Positions 38,608 to 48,013 of a stretch of 64,000 bases of DNA are shown piece after piece. The DNA comes from Formosa undariae (GTDB taxonomy: Bacteria; Bacteroidota; Bacteroidia; Flavobacteriales; Flavobacteriaceae). A program made the position numbers and the translations under genes. Under the pieces are notes generated by a model, which was not told where the DNA came from, ran no database searches, and saw only the letters and a program-made list of their open reading frames with translations. The stretch spans positions 744,001 through 808,000 of the forward strand of contig NZ_JBHMEZ010000003.1 in NCBI RefSeq assembly GCF_042427615.1, given 5' to 3'. Positions within the stretch are counted from its first letter, which is position 1. The number at the start of each line of letters is the position of its first letter.

Positions 38608-40755
38608 ATGAAAACATTTTTGAAGTTTTTATTTATATTCCTTATTTCAAGCACTGGTTTGGTCGCTCAAACCGAAGTGCTATCCTTGAAAAACAATACA
38701 GGTATTGTTGAAGAAAATGGTGCGGTAATACTATGGAAAAACCAAGTCGATGGTTACGGAGATGCTACCCAAAGTAACGTTGCTCTTGGTGGTGATAAAT
38801 TATACGAAACCTACCCTGGAAAAACAAATGTTGGGTTTAGTAAAACGGGATCTTTTCTTGAAGTTGAAGGTTCTAGTTCTTATATTTCCGATAATACGTA
38901 CAGTGTTTTTTATGTAGGTAAATCCGAAAACACGGTTACTAATAAACCAGCAGGATTAATAGGAAATTACGATATGAGTGGCGGATTTGCCAATTGTAAT
39001 GGTATTCGATTTGTAAGGCTTCAAGATGGTAAGATTGGTTTTGACTATTCGCGACCAAATTATACCCGTGTAAATATAGGTTCTAATGAAATACCCGAAG
39101 ACAGTTATTTCTTTTTTGGATTTACAATCGACGCTTCAGGAAATTATCACTATTTCGATAGCACATCGCCTATAATAACTACAGGTACCATTACAAACAC
39201 AATGCGCACCAATCCTGATGCAGATCTTAAATTTAATCTTTTTGAAGAAGTTGCAGGTGCACAAACGTACAACCACACAGAAGTTGTAGAATTTACAATG
39301 TACAATGGAGGACTTAGTACCACAGCATTCCAAAATGAGTACACTAGGTTAGCTACAGAATATGCAGAACTTGTTACTGCCGAATTTTCGGTTACAGAAG
39401 TATTACCAACAACACGAACAGGCTTACCTGTAAATGCAAATATTATAATAACGTTTAGTCAAGATGTAGACAAAACTTCAGACTACCCAAAAATTTACAT
39501 CAATAAAAATGAAACAGAAACTGCAGGTAATTGGATTTTATCACCCGCAAACACCCTTACGTTTACGCCTAGTGAAGACTGGCCTTTTAAGGGATTAGTA
39601 ACTCTAAATATAGAAGACGGATTAAAATCAACCGACGCTGTCGCTATTGACTTAACTAAAGCAACTAAATATAATTTTATTGTAGAAACTGACGAAAATT
39701 TTGGTGTGTCTGAAAACATAACACTAACATCTATCGCTACGGTCGACTTCCCTCAAGTTGGACATACCTTAGGACTAAAAATGAATTTACCTACTAATAG
39801 AGATCATAAAATGCCTGTTCATTTTTGGATACATGGTGGTGGTTGGTCTGGAGGCTCTCCTGAGGCTTCTGCAGGCGCATTTTCTCCTCACGGTGAATAT
39901 TTAGCAGAAAATTTAGGTGTAGCAACTTTAGGCGTTGGATATAGATGCTCTGGGTCTAGCGGAACTTTTTCTTTAGCAATGGAAGATATTGATGCTGCCT
40001 ATCAATGGGCATTAGACAATGCTGAAGCTTACAATTTCGATATGACAAAAGTATTTTTTAGTGGTGGCTCTGCAGGAACGCCATTGGCTGCTCTGGCTGC
40101 ACAAAAATACGATGGCGTTATTGGATTTATTGGATTTAATGGAATCTATGACTTTGTAAATGATGCAGGAGATTTCGGTAACAGTAATTGGTACAAGCAA
40201 AATGTGCCAAGTGAAGCTGCTAACTCTCCAATTTTTCAATTAAGCGAAAATCCGCCAGCAACAATAATGATGCATGGAGATGCAGATACCACAATTTCCT
40301 ATACACAAAGCACACTATTTTCTGAAGCAATAAAAGCCGCAGGCGGTAAAGCAGAAGCTGTAATATATCCGGGTGAAGTTCATGCCTTTTTTAATCCAGG
40401 AAAACCTGCTTATGAAGATGTTTTAATAGAAATGGTTGGTTTTATGGCGCAATTACTCGACAGCGAAACCCTAAGTATGGGTACTATAAACCTGGATCAA
40501 TCTCTAAAGCTATATCCTAATCCTGTAAAAGCAGGAGATACAATAAAAGTTGCATCGCGATCAGATTTAAATGGAGCACAAGTGCAAGCTCAAATTGTTA
40601 ATCAATTAGGGCAAGTTGTATTAAAATCGGTATTGTTTCCAAATTTAGACTCGAACACGATTAATATAACTACTAAAGGGCTTACCGAAGGGATTTACAT
40701 TCTAAATATCGTTGTAAACCAAAGTTCAAAGAGCATAAAATTTATAATTCAATAA
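38608..40755 (+). CDS. Multidomain secreted carbohydrate esterase (LamG-like / Ig-like / alpha-beta hydrolase / T9SS)
   Basis: This 715-aa protein has a signal peptide ending GLVAQ. Residues about 25-255 look like a concanavalin/LamG-type jelly roll. About 260-360 is a bacterial Ig-like (SbsA-type) domain (TGLPVNANIIITFSQDVD). About 370-620 is an alpha/beta-hydrolase with oxyanion motif HGGGW (409-413), nucleophile Ser488 in GGSAG, an acid in HGDAD (Asp558 or Asp560) and His592 in VHAFF. The last ~80 residues are a T9SS sorting domain (LYPNPVKAG...). It would remove acyl groups (acetyl or similar) from the polysaccharide outside the cell. The closest recognised folds are HSL/BD-FAE-type esterases. 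It is 91 bp after the sulfatase and 30 bp before the GH128-like pair, so it probably acts with them. Confidence 0.82.
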   Translation: MKTFLKFLFIFLISSTGLVAQTEVLSLKNNTGIVEENGAVILWKNQVDGYGDATQSNVALGGDKLYETYPGKTNVGFSKTGSFLEVEGSSSYISDNTYSVFYVGKSENTVTNKPAGLIGNYDMSGGFANCNGIRFVRLQDGKIGFDYSRPNYTRVNIGSNEIPEDSYFFFGFTIDASGNYHYFDSTSPIITTGTITNTMRTNPDADLKFNLFEEVAGAQTYNHTEVVEFTMYNGGLSTTAFQNEYTRLATEYAELVTAEFSVTEVLPTTRTGLPVNANIIITFSQDVDKTSDYPKIYINKNETETAGNWILSPANTLTFTPSEDWPFKGLVTLNIEDGLKSTDAVAIDLTKATKYNFIVETDENFGVSENITLTSIATVDFPQVGHTLGLKMNLPTNRDHKMPVHFWIHGGGWSGGSPEASAGAFSPHGEYLAENLGVATLGVGYRCSGSSGTFSLAMEDIDAAYQWALDNAEAYNFDMTKVFFSGGSAGTPLAALAAQKYDGVIGFIGFNGIYDFVNDAGDFGNSNWYKQNVPSEAANSPIFQLSENPPATIMMHGDADTTISYTQSTLFSEAIKAAGGKAEAVIYPGEVHAFFNPGKPAYEDVLIEMVGFMAQLLDSETLSMGTINLDQSLKLYPNPVKAGDTIKVASRSDLNGAQVQAQIVNQLGQVVLKSVLFPNLDSNTINITTKGLTEGIYILNIVVNQSSKSIKFIIQ

Positions 40756-40785
40756 ACCAATTAAACACCAAAAACCAATCTAAAT

Positions 40786-42960
40786 ATGAAAAAAAAACTA
40801 CTTTATGCAATACTTCTTTCTTTTACAATTAATACGTTTTCTCAAACAACCGATTGCGGTAACATCGTAGATGATACGTTTGATGAAACGGGAGCTTTAC
40901 CAAATGTATGGACAGAATACAATACTTCAGGACGTGTAACTGCTGAATCCGGGAAATTGAAATTTAATCACAATATCGATATGCCTTCTGCATCGCGTAC
41001 CCTTACCCCTATTTCTAGTAATGCTACTTTTTCTTTTGATGTATCTGCATCGCGTAACTCTGTGAATTGTCAGATACACTTAATATCATCTACGGGTAAG
41101 TATCTATCTAGTATTGCTATAGGTCTTGGCCCTGCGACTATAAAATACGCAACGTCTATGGAAGAAGAAGTTCCTAGCGGTTTTACTACAGGAACACCAG
41201 AGGTCAGTTTTAAAACAAATACAGTTTATACGCTTTCAACCCAAGTTGACTTTACTACAAAAAAAGTTAAAATTTTCAATAACGGAAAGTTAATGGCTGC
41301 TAATATCGCTTTTCTAGAAGATGTAGAAGATATTGCTAAAATTGACATACAACTGATTTACATGTATGCTAACAATGGTCAATTCTATTTCGATAATATA
41401 TCTTTATTAAGCGGAGAAGAAAACCGTTTACTTTTAGCCAGCAATACAAACGAAGCAGAAAACATATTAAACTCTTCTTCAATAGGTAGTAGCTATAATC
41501 AATATCCACAATCGGCTGTAGACGACTTTAAATTAGCGATAGACAATGCAAACGCAGTGCTTAACAACTGTGAGTCAAATGCTAACACAATAGATAATTC
41601 AATTCTAAATTTACAAACAGCACAAGAGATTTTTGATGCTACCCGTGTAAATAATCCTGTACTTAAAATGTATAATGCTCTTAATTTTTCGGGTGAAGAA
41701 CACGAAATCTATTGCGGTTATTATAATGGTGGCTTAGGAGAGTATGAGGACTGGGCTGTTTCTTTTACCTTAGAAAAAGGATATATGGCAACTTTTGCTC
41801 AAGATATTAATGGACTTGGCGTTAGTAAAATATATATTGCTCAAGATAATGCTATAGAAATTAATTTACCTGTCGATTTACAGAATACGATTTCATTCAT
41901 ACGTGTGAGTCCTTGGTTTCCTGTAGGCAAAAAAGGAAGCTTAGGAGGAGATATAAAATGGAGTTCTACAGATAACTACAACACTACTTGGCATTATAGC
42001 TGGGGTTTAACGGATCAGAATTCTGAAGGAATTGAATTTGTTCCAATGGCATGGAGTAAGGCTGACAGTTGGACATCTCTAGAAAAGATGGAAGAAGCTG
42101 GAGAAAACATGTCTTTTAATCATCTCTTAGCATTTAACGAACCTGATAACAAAGACCAATCAAACTTAACGGTAGCAGAGGCTTTGGAAGCCTATCCTAA
42201 ATTATTGGCTTCAGGTCTAAGATTAGGTGCTCCTGGCGTTGAGAATATACAATATAGCACAACAAATGATTCTTTTAATCAAGATAGTTGGATTCAAGAA
42301 TTTATGGATTCGTGCGTTGTACGTGGTTACCGTGTTGATTTTATTCCAGCACATGACTACGTTCGTCGTTCAAAGTCTTCTTTTTTAGAGCGCTTCAAAG
42401 GCCTTCATGATCGATATAATCTTCCAATATGGGTGACTGAATACAATTATGGCAACCCGAATTTTGGATCTGCAAATCTTACAGAAGAACAAGGATACAC
42501 CAACATAAAGGGCTTGACAGAAGTTCTTGAAGAGGCAGATTTTATAGAACGTTACAATTGGTATTATTTCTTTGGAGCATCTACTGGTATAGGAGGCATG
42601 ACTGATGGAAAACTAAATAGTACGGGACAATTCTATAGAAATCTTGAATCACAAAACCCCTCATATATTCAAGAAATTTACGAACAAGACTCAAGTTTAA
42701 GTATAACCGACCTTGACATTAACAAAATAGGTATTTATCCCAATCCTGTTACAACTGCCACGCTTAATATTACATACTCAGGGGCATTACTATCGCATGA
42801 TACTGTTGTTAAAATATTTAATACTAACGGGCAAGAAGTCTTAACTAAAACAGGTAAACCCATTCAAATTGACATATCTAAATTAAGTAATGGTTTTTAC
42901 TTGGTTCAAGTAATCTCCGGGGACATAAATACATCCAAAAAAATTATAATTACAAACTAA
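40786..42960 (+). CDS. GH128-like (Asl1-type) glycoside hydrolase, T9SS-secreted, paralogue 1
   Basis: This is a 724-aa secreted enzyme. After the signal (ending NTFSQ) come a jelly-roll module (25-212), a three-helix FIVAR-like segment (213-288) and a beta-gamma-crystallin-like module (290-378). The catalytic domain (about 395-635) resembles the Asl1-type glycosyl hydrolase core of GH128: YSWGLTD, VEFVPMAW-type strand, LLAFNEPD (Glu452, acid/base) and IWVTEYNYG (Glu552, nucleophile). The T9SS tail starts near 645. Known GH128 members cut beta-1,3-glucan. In this sulfatase-rich, galactose-linked locus a beta-1,3-galactan target is a fair guess, not a demonstrated one. It ends 5 bp before its paralogue starts. 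Confidence 0.8.
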   Translation: MKKKLLYAILLSFTINTFSQTTDCGNIVDDTFDETGALPNVWTEYNTSGRVTAESGKLKFNHNIDMPSASRTLTPISSNATFSFDVSASRNSVNCQIHLISSTGKYLSSIAIGLGPATIKYATSMEEEVPSGFTTGTPEVSFKTNTVYTLSTQVDFTTKKVKIFNNGKLMAANIAFLEDVEDIAKIDIQLIYMYANNGQFYFDNISLLSGEENRLLLASNTNEAENILNSSSIGSSYNQYPQSAVDDFKLAIDNANAVLNNCESNANTIDNSILNLQTAQEIFDATRVNNPVLKMYNALNFSGEEHEIYCGYYNGGLGEYEDWAVSFTLEKGYMATFAQDINGLGVSKIYIAQDNAIEINLPVDLQNTISFIRVSPWFPVGKKGSLGGDIKWSSTDNYNTTWHYSWGLTDQNSEGIEFVPMAWSKADSWTSLEKMEEAGENMSFNHLLAFNEPDNKDQSNLTVAEALEAYPKLLASGLRLGAPGVENIQYSTTNDSFNQDSWIQEFMDSCVVRGYRVDFIPAHDYVRRSKSSFLERFKGLHDRYNLPIWVTEYNYGNPNFGSANLTEEQGYTNIKGLTEVLEEADFIERYNWYYFFGASTGIGGMTDGKLNSTGQFYRNLESQNPSYIQEIYEQDSSLSITDLDINKIGIYPNPVTTATLNITYSGALLSHDTVVKIFNTNGQEVLTKTGKPIQIDISKLSNGFYLVQVISGDINTSKKIIITN

Positions 42961-42965
42961 AAATC

Positions 42966-45101
42966 ATGAATAAATTACAGCTAAGCTTAATTGTCTTTTT
43001 ATTCACCCTTTGTGGTTTTTCTCAAACCGATCCTTGTGGTACCATTGTAAACAACACCTTTGATGAAACTGGCGTTTTTCCTAATAATTGGACAGAATAC
43101 AATACTTCAGGACGCGTAACTGTTGAAGATGGTAGATTAAAGTTTGATCACAATATAGACATGCCTTCAGTATATCATACTTTTACGCCTACGGCTACCA
43201 ATTCAGCATTTTCTTTCGATATATCTGCGTCACGTAATTCTGTAAATTGCCAAATACACTTAATGTCATCTACAGGTAAATACTTATCTAGTATTGCTGT
43301 CGGAATTGGCCCTGCGACTATAAAATACGCAACGTCTATGGTAGAAGGTATTCCTCACGGTTTTATACCAGGAACACCAGAAGTAAGTTTTAAAACGAAT
43401 TCTGTTTATACGCTTTCAACTCAAGTCGACTTTTCTTCAAAAAAAGTTAATATTTTCAACAATGGAGAATTAATGGCTGCTGATATTCCTTTTTTGGAGG
43501 ATGCAGAAAATATTGCTAAGATTGATATTCAGCTGATTTATATGTATGCTAATAATGGTCAATTCTATTTCGATAATATATCTTTAGAAAGTGGAGCTAC
43601 CAACCGTTTGTTATTATCACGTAATGCCAGTGCTGCTAAAAATTTATTAGAAGCCGCATCAGTAGGAGACCATTATAATCAACATCCGCAATCTGCTGTA
43701 GATGACTTTCAATTAGCTATAGATGATGCAAACGCAGTACTTACAGATTGTAATTCAACCTCTAACACCATAGATCATTCAATTTTAAATTTACAAACAG
43801 CACAAGACATCTTTAATGCGCCCCGTATAAACGACCCTGTACTTAAAATTTATAGTGGGTTTGATTTTTCGGGTGAAGAACACCAAATGTATTGTGGTTA
43901 TTACAATGGAAATCTGGAAATTCATGATGATTGGGTGACATCTTTCACTTTAGAAAAAGGATACATGGTCACGTTTGCAGAAAACGTAAATGGTACAGGT
44001 GCTAGCAAAGTTTATATAGCAGCGGATACAGATTTAAGAATAAACCTAACTAAAGACTTACAAAAGAAAGCCTCTTTTATTCGCGTGTCTCCTTGGTTTA
44101 ATGTCCATAAAAAAGGAATGGCAGGTAAAGGCACAGATGTTATTCAAGAATTTAACAATTCATGGCACTATAACTGGAGTATTTCGGGAGAAGATGTCGA
44201 CGACGCAAAATTTGTTCCTAATCAATGGGGAGGAGGCTCTGTTACTAATGCAATACACTTAGGAAATAGAATGGACATTGACCATTATATGGCTTTTAAC
44301 GAACCTGACGGATCGGAACAAGCAAATATGACAGTAGATAAAGCTATTGAAAAATATGAAGATATGCTGGCTTCTGGATTACGTCTTGGTTCTCCTGCCA
44401 ACAAAGACAATGCTAAAGGAGAAGAATGGCGCGATGCATTTATGACTAAGGCTGAAGAAAAGGGTTATCGCGTAGATTATATTGTAGTGCATTATTACAA
44501 AAAAACCTCCCCTTCAAATTTTTATAATTGGTTGAAAGCGATTCATGACAAATGGCAACGTCCTATTTGGATTAAAGAGTTTAATTACGGTGCAACTTGG
44601 ACTGACCAGCCTGCCTCGAACGAAGCTGCAGGAGACGGATTAGAATCTTATATGAATATGTTAGACGATACTAGTTTCATAGAACGTTATGCCGTGTTTA
44701 CTTGGCAACCTGACAAACCTGTTTATTCATTAATGTCTGTGCGCACTCCCGTAACACTAAGCAGTTCAGGTATTATGTATCGTGATCATGAATCACCTTT
44801 AGCTTATAAGCAAGAGATTTATGAGCAAGGACAAGCATTATCAATAAATGACAATTCAATTTCACCCCAATTTGCAGTATATCCAACCGTAATTACTAAT
44901 GGTGTTTTTAACGTATCTATTCCTGAAAATGTTAAAACAAATAATATCGAATTATCTATTTATAGTATATCTGGGCAGCTTGTAAAAAAAGTATCAAATC
45001 TATTTTTAGAAGTTAATGTTAGCCATCTTTCTAGCGGCCTATACTTGATCAAAATTAATTCTGACTTAGGAAGCGTCACAAAAAAGATTATCATTCACTA
45101 A
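42966..45101 (+). CDS. GH128-like (Asl1-type) glycoside hydrolase, T9SS-secreted, paralogue 2
   Basis: This 711-aa protein is the tandem copy of the gene just upstream. Up to about residue 378 the two align without a single gap and are highly similar, including NSVNCQIHL, IYMYANNGQFYFDNIS and FIRVSPWF. From there on the catalytic halves differ strongly, with indels. The catalytic pair is still present: Glu446 in MAFNEPDG and Glu538 in WIKEFNYG. Differences include WHYNWSIS for WHYSWGLT and HYYKKTSP for HDYVRRSK on the barrel face. A T9SS tail ends the protein. The two enzymes probably share glycan-binding modules but cut different linkages or sulfation patterns. A GH172 remnant follows 17 bp later. 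Confidence 0.8.
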   Translation: MNKLQLSLIVFLFTLCGFSQTDPCGTIVNNTFDETGVFPNNWTEYNTSGRVTVEDGRLKFDHNIDMPSVYHTFTPTATNSAFSFDISASRNSVNCQIHLMSSTGKYLSSIAVGIGPATIKYATSMVEGIPHGFIPGTPEVSFKTNSVYTLSTQVDFSSKKVNIFNNGELMAADIPFLEDAENIAKIDIQLIYMYANNGQFYFDNISLESGATNRLLLSRNASAAKNLLEAASVGDHYNQHPQSAVDDFQLAIDDANAVLTDCNSTSNTIDHSILNLQTAQDIFNAPRINDPVLKIYSGFDFSGEEHQMYCGYYNGNLEIHDDWVTSFTLEKGYMVTFAENVNGTGASKVYIAADTDLRINLTKDLQKKASFIRVSPWFNVHKKGMAGKGTDVIQEFNNSWHYNWSISGEDVDDAKFVPNQWGGGSVTNAIHLGNRMDIDHYMAFNEPDGSEQANMTVDKAIEKYEDMLASGLRLGSPANKDNAKGEEWRDAFMTKAEEKGYRVDYIVVHYYKKTSPSNFYNWLKAIHDKWQRPIWIKEFNYGATWTDQPASNEAAGDGLESYMNMLDDTSFIERYAVFTWQPDKPVYSLMSVRTPVTLSSSGIMYRDHESPLAYKQEIYEQGQALSINDNSISPQFAVYPTVITNGVFNVSIPENVKTNNIELSIYSISGQLVKKVSNLFLEVNVSHLSSGLYLIKINSDLGSVTKKIIIH

Positions 45102-45118
45102 ATGTATAGATTATCCAT

Positions 45119-45406
45119 ATGAAAACTTCTTTTATTAGAATGAATCGAATTATTAGTATGAAAAGAATAATGACTTATTTAAAACCAATAAAGTTTTATT
45201 TACTCATCCTATTTAGTGTCTTTGTGTGCCAATCCGTAAACACAAACACAGATAAACAAATTGATAAATCATTAAACATAACTAGTCTATTGCTTTAAAT
45301 GGTAGACAGAAATCAGGTTGCAAAATTTCCAGAATCTAATTTTAGGATAAAACAAGAAATCAGTTATAATCGTGCATCTAAAACTCACAAACTAATAAAG
45401 GACTAA
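45119..45406 (+). pseudogene. Decayed GH172 (DUF2961) gene, N-terminal fragment
   Basis: The open frame starts at 45119 (or in-frame ATG 45158) with a lipoprotein-like signal ending FSVFVCQS. It stops at TAA 45296-45298 and continues in the same frame to a second stop at 45404-45406. Read through, the two halves give ITSLLL-stop-MVDRNQVAKFPE and FRIKQEISYNRASKT. That matches the well-conserved start of DUF2961/GH172 proteins (SLLEEMvDRDavArFP..., KQ-SSYdRAS). The remaining several hundred codons are gone. Just after it (about 45420-45500) a second small lipoprotein-like scrap (FFISICSTTTKSTQ) also ends in a stop. The gene was once part of the operon that begins at 36984. The match is from memory of the family, not a search. 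Confidence 0.6.
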
Positions 45407-45513
45407 TATAAAATATTTGTAAATTTTCAATTTAGCAATATCTATAAAAGGTGTTGCTTTTTTTATTTCAATCTGTTCTACAACCACAAAATCAACACAA
45501 TAAAAACCCGTTA

Positions 45514-45569
45514 GCAACATATGTACTCCTTAATTGAGAATTTAAAAAGAGCTAAAAAGGTTTACTTTG
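45514..45569 (+). promoter_or_regulatory. Shared PUL operator plus -7 box for the FTP-domain hydrolase
   Basis: GCAACATATGTACTCC starts at 45514 and TTAATTGAGAA ends at 45540. Exactly 21 bp later is TTACTTTG (45562-45569), a 7-of-8 match to TAnnTTTG. The ATG at 45712 is about 140 bp further on. Confidence 0.65.
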
Positions 45570-45711
45570 TATATGAATCATAGTAACCACCAATATATTA
45601 AACAGAAATATTAAGGGGTGCTTCAAGAAATTATTAGAATTGATCTTTTGGTCTGAATTTACTTTTAAAAGAAGAGCTTACAATTCTAAGTTAAATTTAT
45701 ACACAAGAAAT

Positions 45712-47328
45712 ATGGAACAGAAAAATTACAAAAAAAACATTATGGCCGTGTGTTTTACCTTAATTATGTATTGCTTTAGTTTTAATGCATTTAGTCAAGA
45801 TTACGTAAACGATATGGATTATGTATTAGGAGACACTAAACAAGCTTTTATTACAAATGCCATAACAACAGAAGAACAGGCAGACAACCTTCTACTAGGA
45901 TTTAAAAACATGGGTGTAAACGGTATTCGTATCCCCCTTTTTGGTAGGGATCTTGAAGGTATAGATCTTAATCCAAATAAACCAATGTTTGACTATTTTT
46001 ATACGCAAGCTCTAGCTCAAGGATTTGATATTTTTGCGAACCCTGCTCAAGGTGGTGGTGGTGCGCGAGTAGCAAATAATATGCTTAATGGCGAAGTTCC
46101 TTCTGTAAATAATATTCAAGCAGCTACCGATGAACTAATCGCTAGAGTTTTAGAATTTTCAAATGAATACCCAGATTGTAAATGGCTAAATCCATTTAAT
46201 GAAGACGGGAGAGCAACAAGTAGCACATGGACTGTAGAACAAATAAACACTATTTATGCTGCGCTTTATAACAATGTAAATGGTGCTGAATTAATCGGAC
46301 CTTGTACATGGGGACTTCCCGCAGCTATTGACATGTTTAAAAACACAGATATTACAAATTACATAACGGTAGCAGCATCTCACAACTTAGGTTTTAACCA
46401 TAGTTTATGGGACGATTTTATTGCTCTAGCCGATGCAGAAAACTTACCTGTTTGGGACTCTGAAGTAAACAATAATGATGCTAAAGGCACAGGAACACGT
46501 TTAGAGAAAGCAATAGAGAATAAAGTTGATGGGTTGGTTTTATACGATTCCTGGAAAGGTATTAGCCTAGTTACCGGTGCATTAAGTTCAGGTACTGAAA
46601 TAATGATGGACTTATATTTAAAACAAGAAGAAAAAGTAAACCTTGCTTTAGATGGTGTGGCAACACAATCTTCGACAAATCCCACTTTTAACAAACCTGC
46701 ATCTCTTGCTATCGATGGCGATATAAACGGTAATTATGGAAGTGGTTCTGTTACTGTTACAGATGCAGAATTAGCACCATGGTGGCAGGTAGACTTAGGT
46801 GCTGACACAGCGATAGGCACTATCAAAATATACAATAGAACAGATGGATGTTGTAAGGCCAGATTGAATAACTTTACAGTATCCGTTATAAATAATAGTG
46901 ATGTAACATCTTTCTCAGAAACTTTCACAACCTATCCGGACCCTAGTATTATAGTAGATGCAGGAGGTGTTCAAGGACAAATTATAAAAATAGTATTGCA
47001 TAATGATGGTATTACTAATTACGGACTGACCTTAGCGGAAGTGCAAGTTTTCGCTCCAGACGAAAAATTATCGATAGTAGATAATACTCAAGTTCAAGTT
47101 AGCGTTTATCCTAATCCAGTTTCAGACACTTTTATGGTAAATATGCCAACTGCTAAATTCAACCAATTTAGGATGTATAATATCAATGGACAGGTTATTA
47201 AGGATGGTCAGATTGCTAATAATACTAATAAGGTTGAGATTAGTTTAAATACTCTTTCGCAAGGAATCTATATATTAAAACTAAGTGGAGAACAAACATC
47301 AAGAACATTTAAGATTATTAAAGATTAA
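45712..47328 (+). CDS. Putative glycoside hydrolase of unassigned family with F5/8-type (CBM47-like) module and T9SS tail
   Basis: This protein has about 538 aa. I choose ATG 45712 (MEQKNYKKNIM..., signal ending NAFSQ) because the frame upstream opens only with TTG at 45640. Residues about 30-305 look like a TIM-barrel hydrolase: GVNGIRIPLFGRDL near the N-terminus, NPFNEDG with a likely acid/base Glu164, and PVWDSEVNNN with a likely nucleophile Glu251. I cannot place it in a numbered family. Residues about 309-448 form a discoidin/fucolectin-type module (NLALDGVATQSS, WWQVDLGA, IYNRTDGCC) of the CBM47 kind, which binds fucose or similar sugars. The end is a T9SS sorting domain. It is a single-gene unit with its own PUL promoter and a strong terminator. 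Confidence 0.72.
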   Translation: MEQKNYKKNIMAVCFTLIMYCFSFNAFSQDYVNDMDYVLGDTKQAFITNAITTEEQADNLLLGFKNMGVNGIRIPLFGRDLEGIDLNPNKPMFDYFYTQALAQGFDIFANPAQGGGGARVANNMLNGEVPSVNNIQAATDELIARVLEFSNEYPDCKWLNPFNEDGRATSSTWTVEQINTIYAALYNNVNGAELIGPCTWGLPAAIDMFKNTDITNYITVAASHNLGFNHSLWDDFIALADAENLPVWDSEVNNNDAKGTGTRLEKAIENKVDGLVLYDSWKGISLVTGALSSGTEIMMDLYLKQEEKVNLALDGVATQSSTNPTFNKPASLAIDGDINGNYGSGSVTVTDAELAPWWQVDLGADTAIGTIKIYNRTDGCCKARLNNFTVSVINNSDVTSFSETFTTYPDPSIIVDAGGVQGQIIKIVLHNDGITNYGLTLAEVQVFAPDEKLSIVDNTQVQVSVYPNPVSDTFMVNMPTAKFNQFRMYNINGQVIKDGQIANNTNKVEISLNTLSQGIYILKLSGEQTSRTFKIIKD

Positions 47329-47395
47329 TAACAATCAACAATCTGGGTTTAGGCCTTCATTACAAGAGGCACTTTCTTAAATAGTGTGTAAATTT

Positions 47396-47448
47396 AAAAA
47401 CATAAAATAGGATTAAGTTATTATAATTTAATCCTGTTTTATGTTTTT
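47396..47448 (+). terminator. Terminator of the FTP-domain hydrolase gene
   Basis: A long stem (AAAAACATAAAATAGG / CCTGTTTTATGTTTTT, extended by ATTAA/TTAAT, one wobble) ends in T-rich sequence, 68 bp after the stop codon. Confidence 0.85.
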
Positions 47449-47923
47449 ATTTAAAATTGAATTAAAACATCTCCCCTACTTACAATAGACATTATCTATT
47501 TCTCGCTCCATTATAAGCATAGACTTCATCGAAATAGCAAACAATTAATTTAGTAGCTTTGATACTATTTTCAATGTTCGCATTCTTTAATAATGCTAAA
47601 CTTCAATGTATAGTATAATCTTGCTATGATACACTCTTTTACTCCTATAAAACATTTGAGATCCTAGCTTAACATCAGTACTACATTAATCATAATTAAG
47701 GCTTCAACTAGAACCCTAAATACATCTTAAAAAACATCATTTGATTCAATTGAAAATGTAAGATATCTTTACTAAGAAAAACGAACTTTCTTATATTTAA
47801 AGAGTCGGATTTGCATCGTTTCTATGGAGAATACAGAGTTTCTGTTTTCATCGTTCTGTTTAAGAGACCTCAGATTAAAACCCAATTCTAATGCTTTAAT
47901 TATAATTGAAATCATGATGTAAA
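47449..47923. other. Intergenic stretch between convergent terminators
   Basis: About 475 bp of AT-rich sequence between the plus-strand and minus-strand terminators. I recognise no gene, repeat or structured RNA in it. Confidence 0.45.
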
Positions 47924-47970
47924 ACAAAAAAAACTAGACATAAAGTTAATTTAAAAACCTTATGTCTAGT
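47924..47970 (-). terminator. Terminator of the GH2/esterase/sulfatase operon
   Basis: The inverted repeat ACTAGACATAA / TTATGTCTAGT (47933-47970) has a 16-base loop. On the minus strand it is followed by eight T residues, 43 bp beyond the stop of the last gene of the unit. Confidence 0.88.
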
Positions 47971-48013
47971 CTAAAAACAGCAAATCGATTACTTATGCAT
48001 TTAAGAACATAAA

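Noticed and set aside
45640..45711. N-terminal extension of the FTP-domain hydrolase from TTG 45640
   Set aside because: The 24 extra residues precede a normal signal peptide that begins at ATG 45712.
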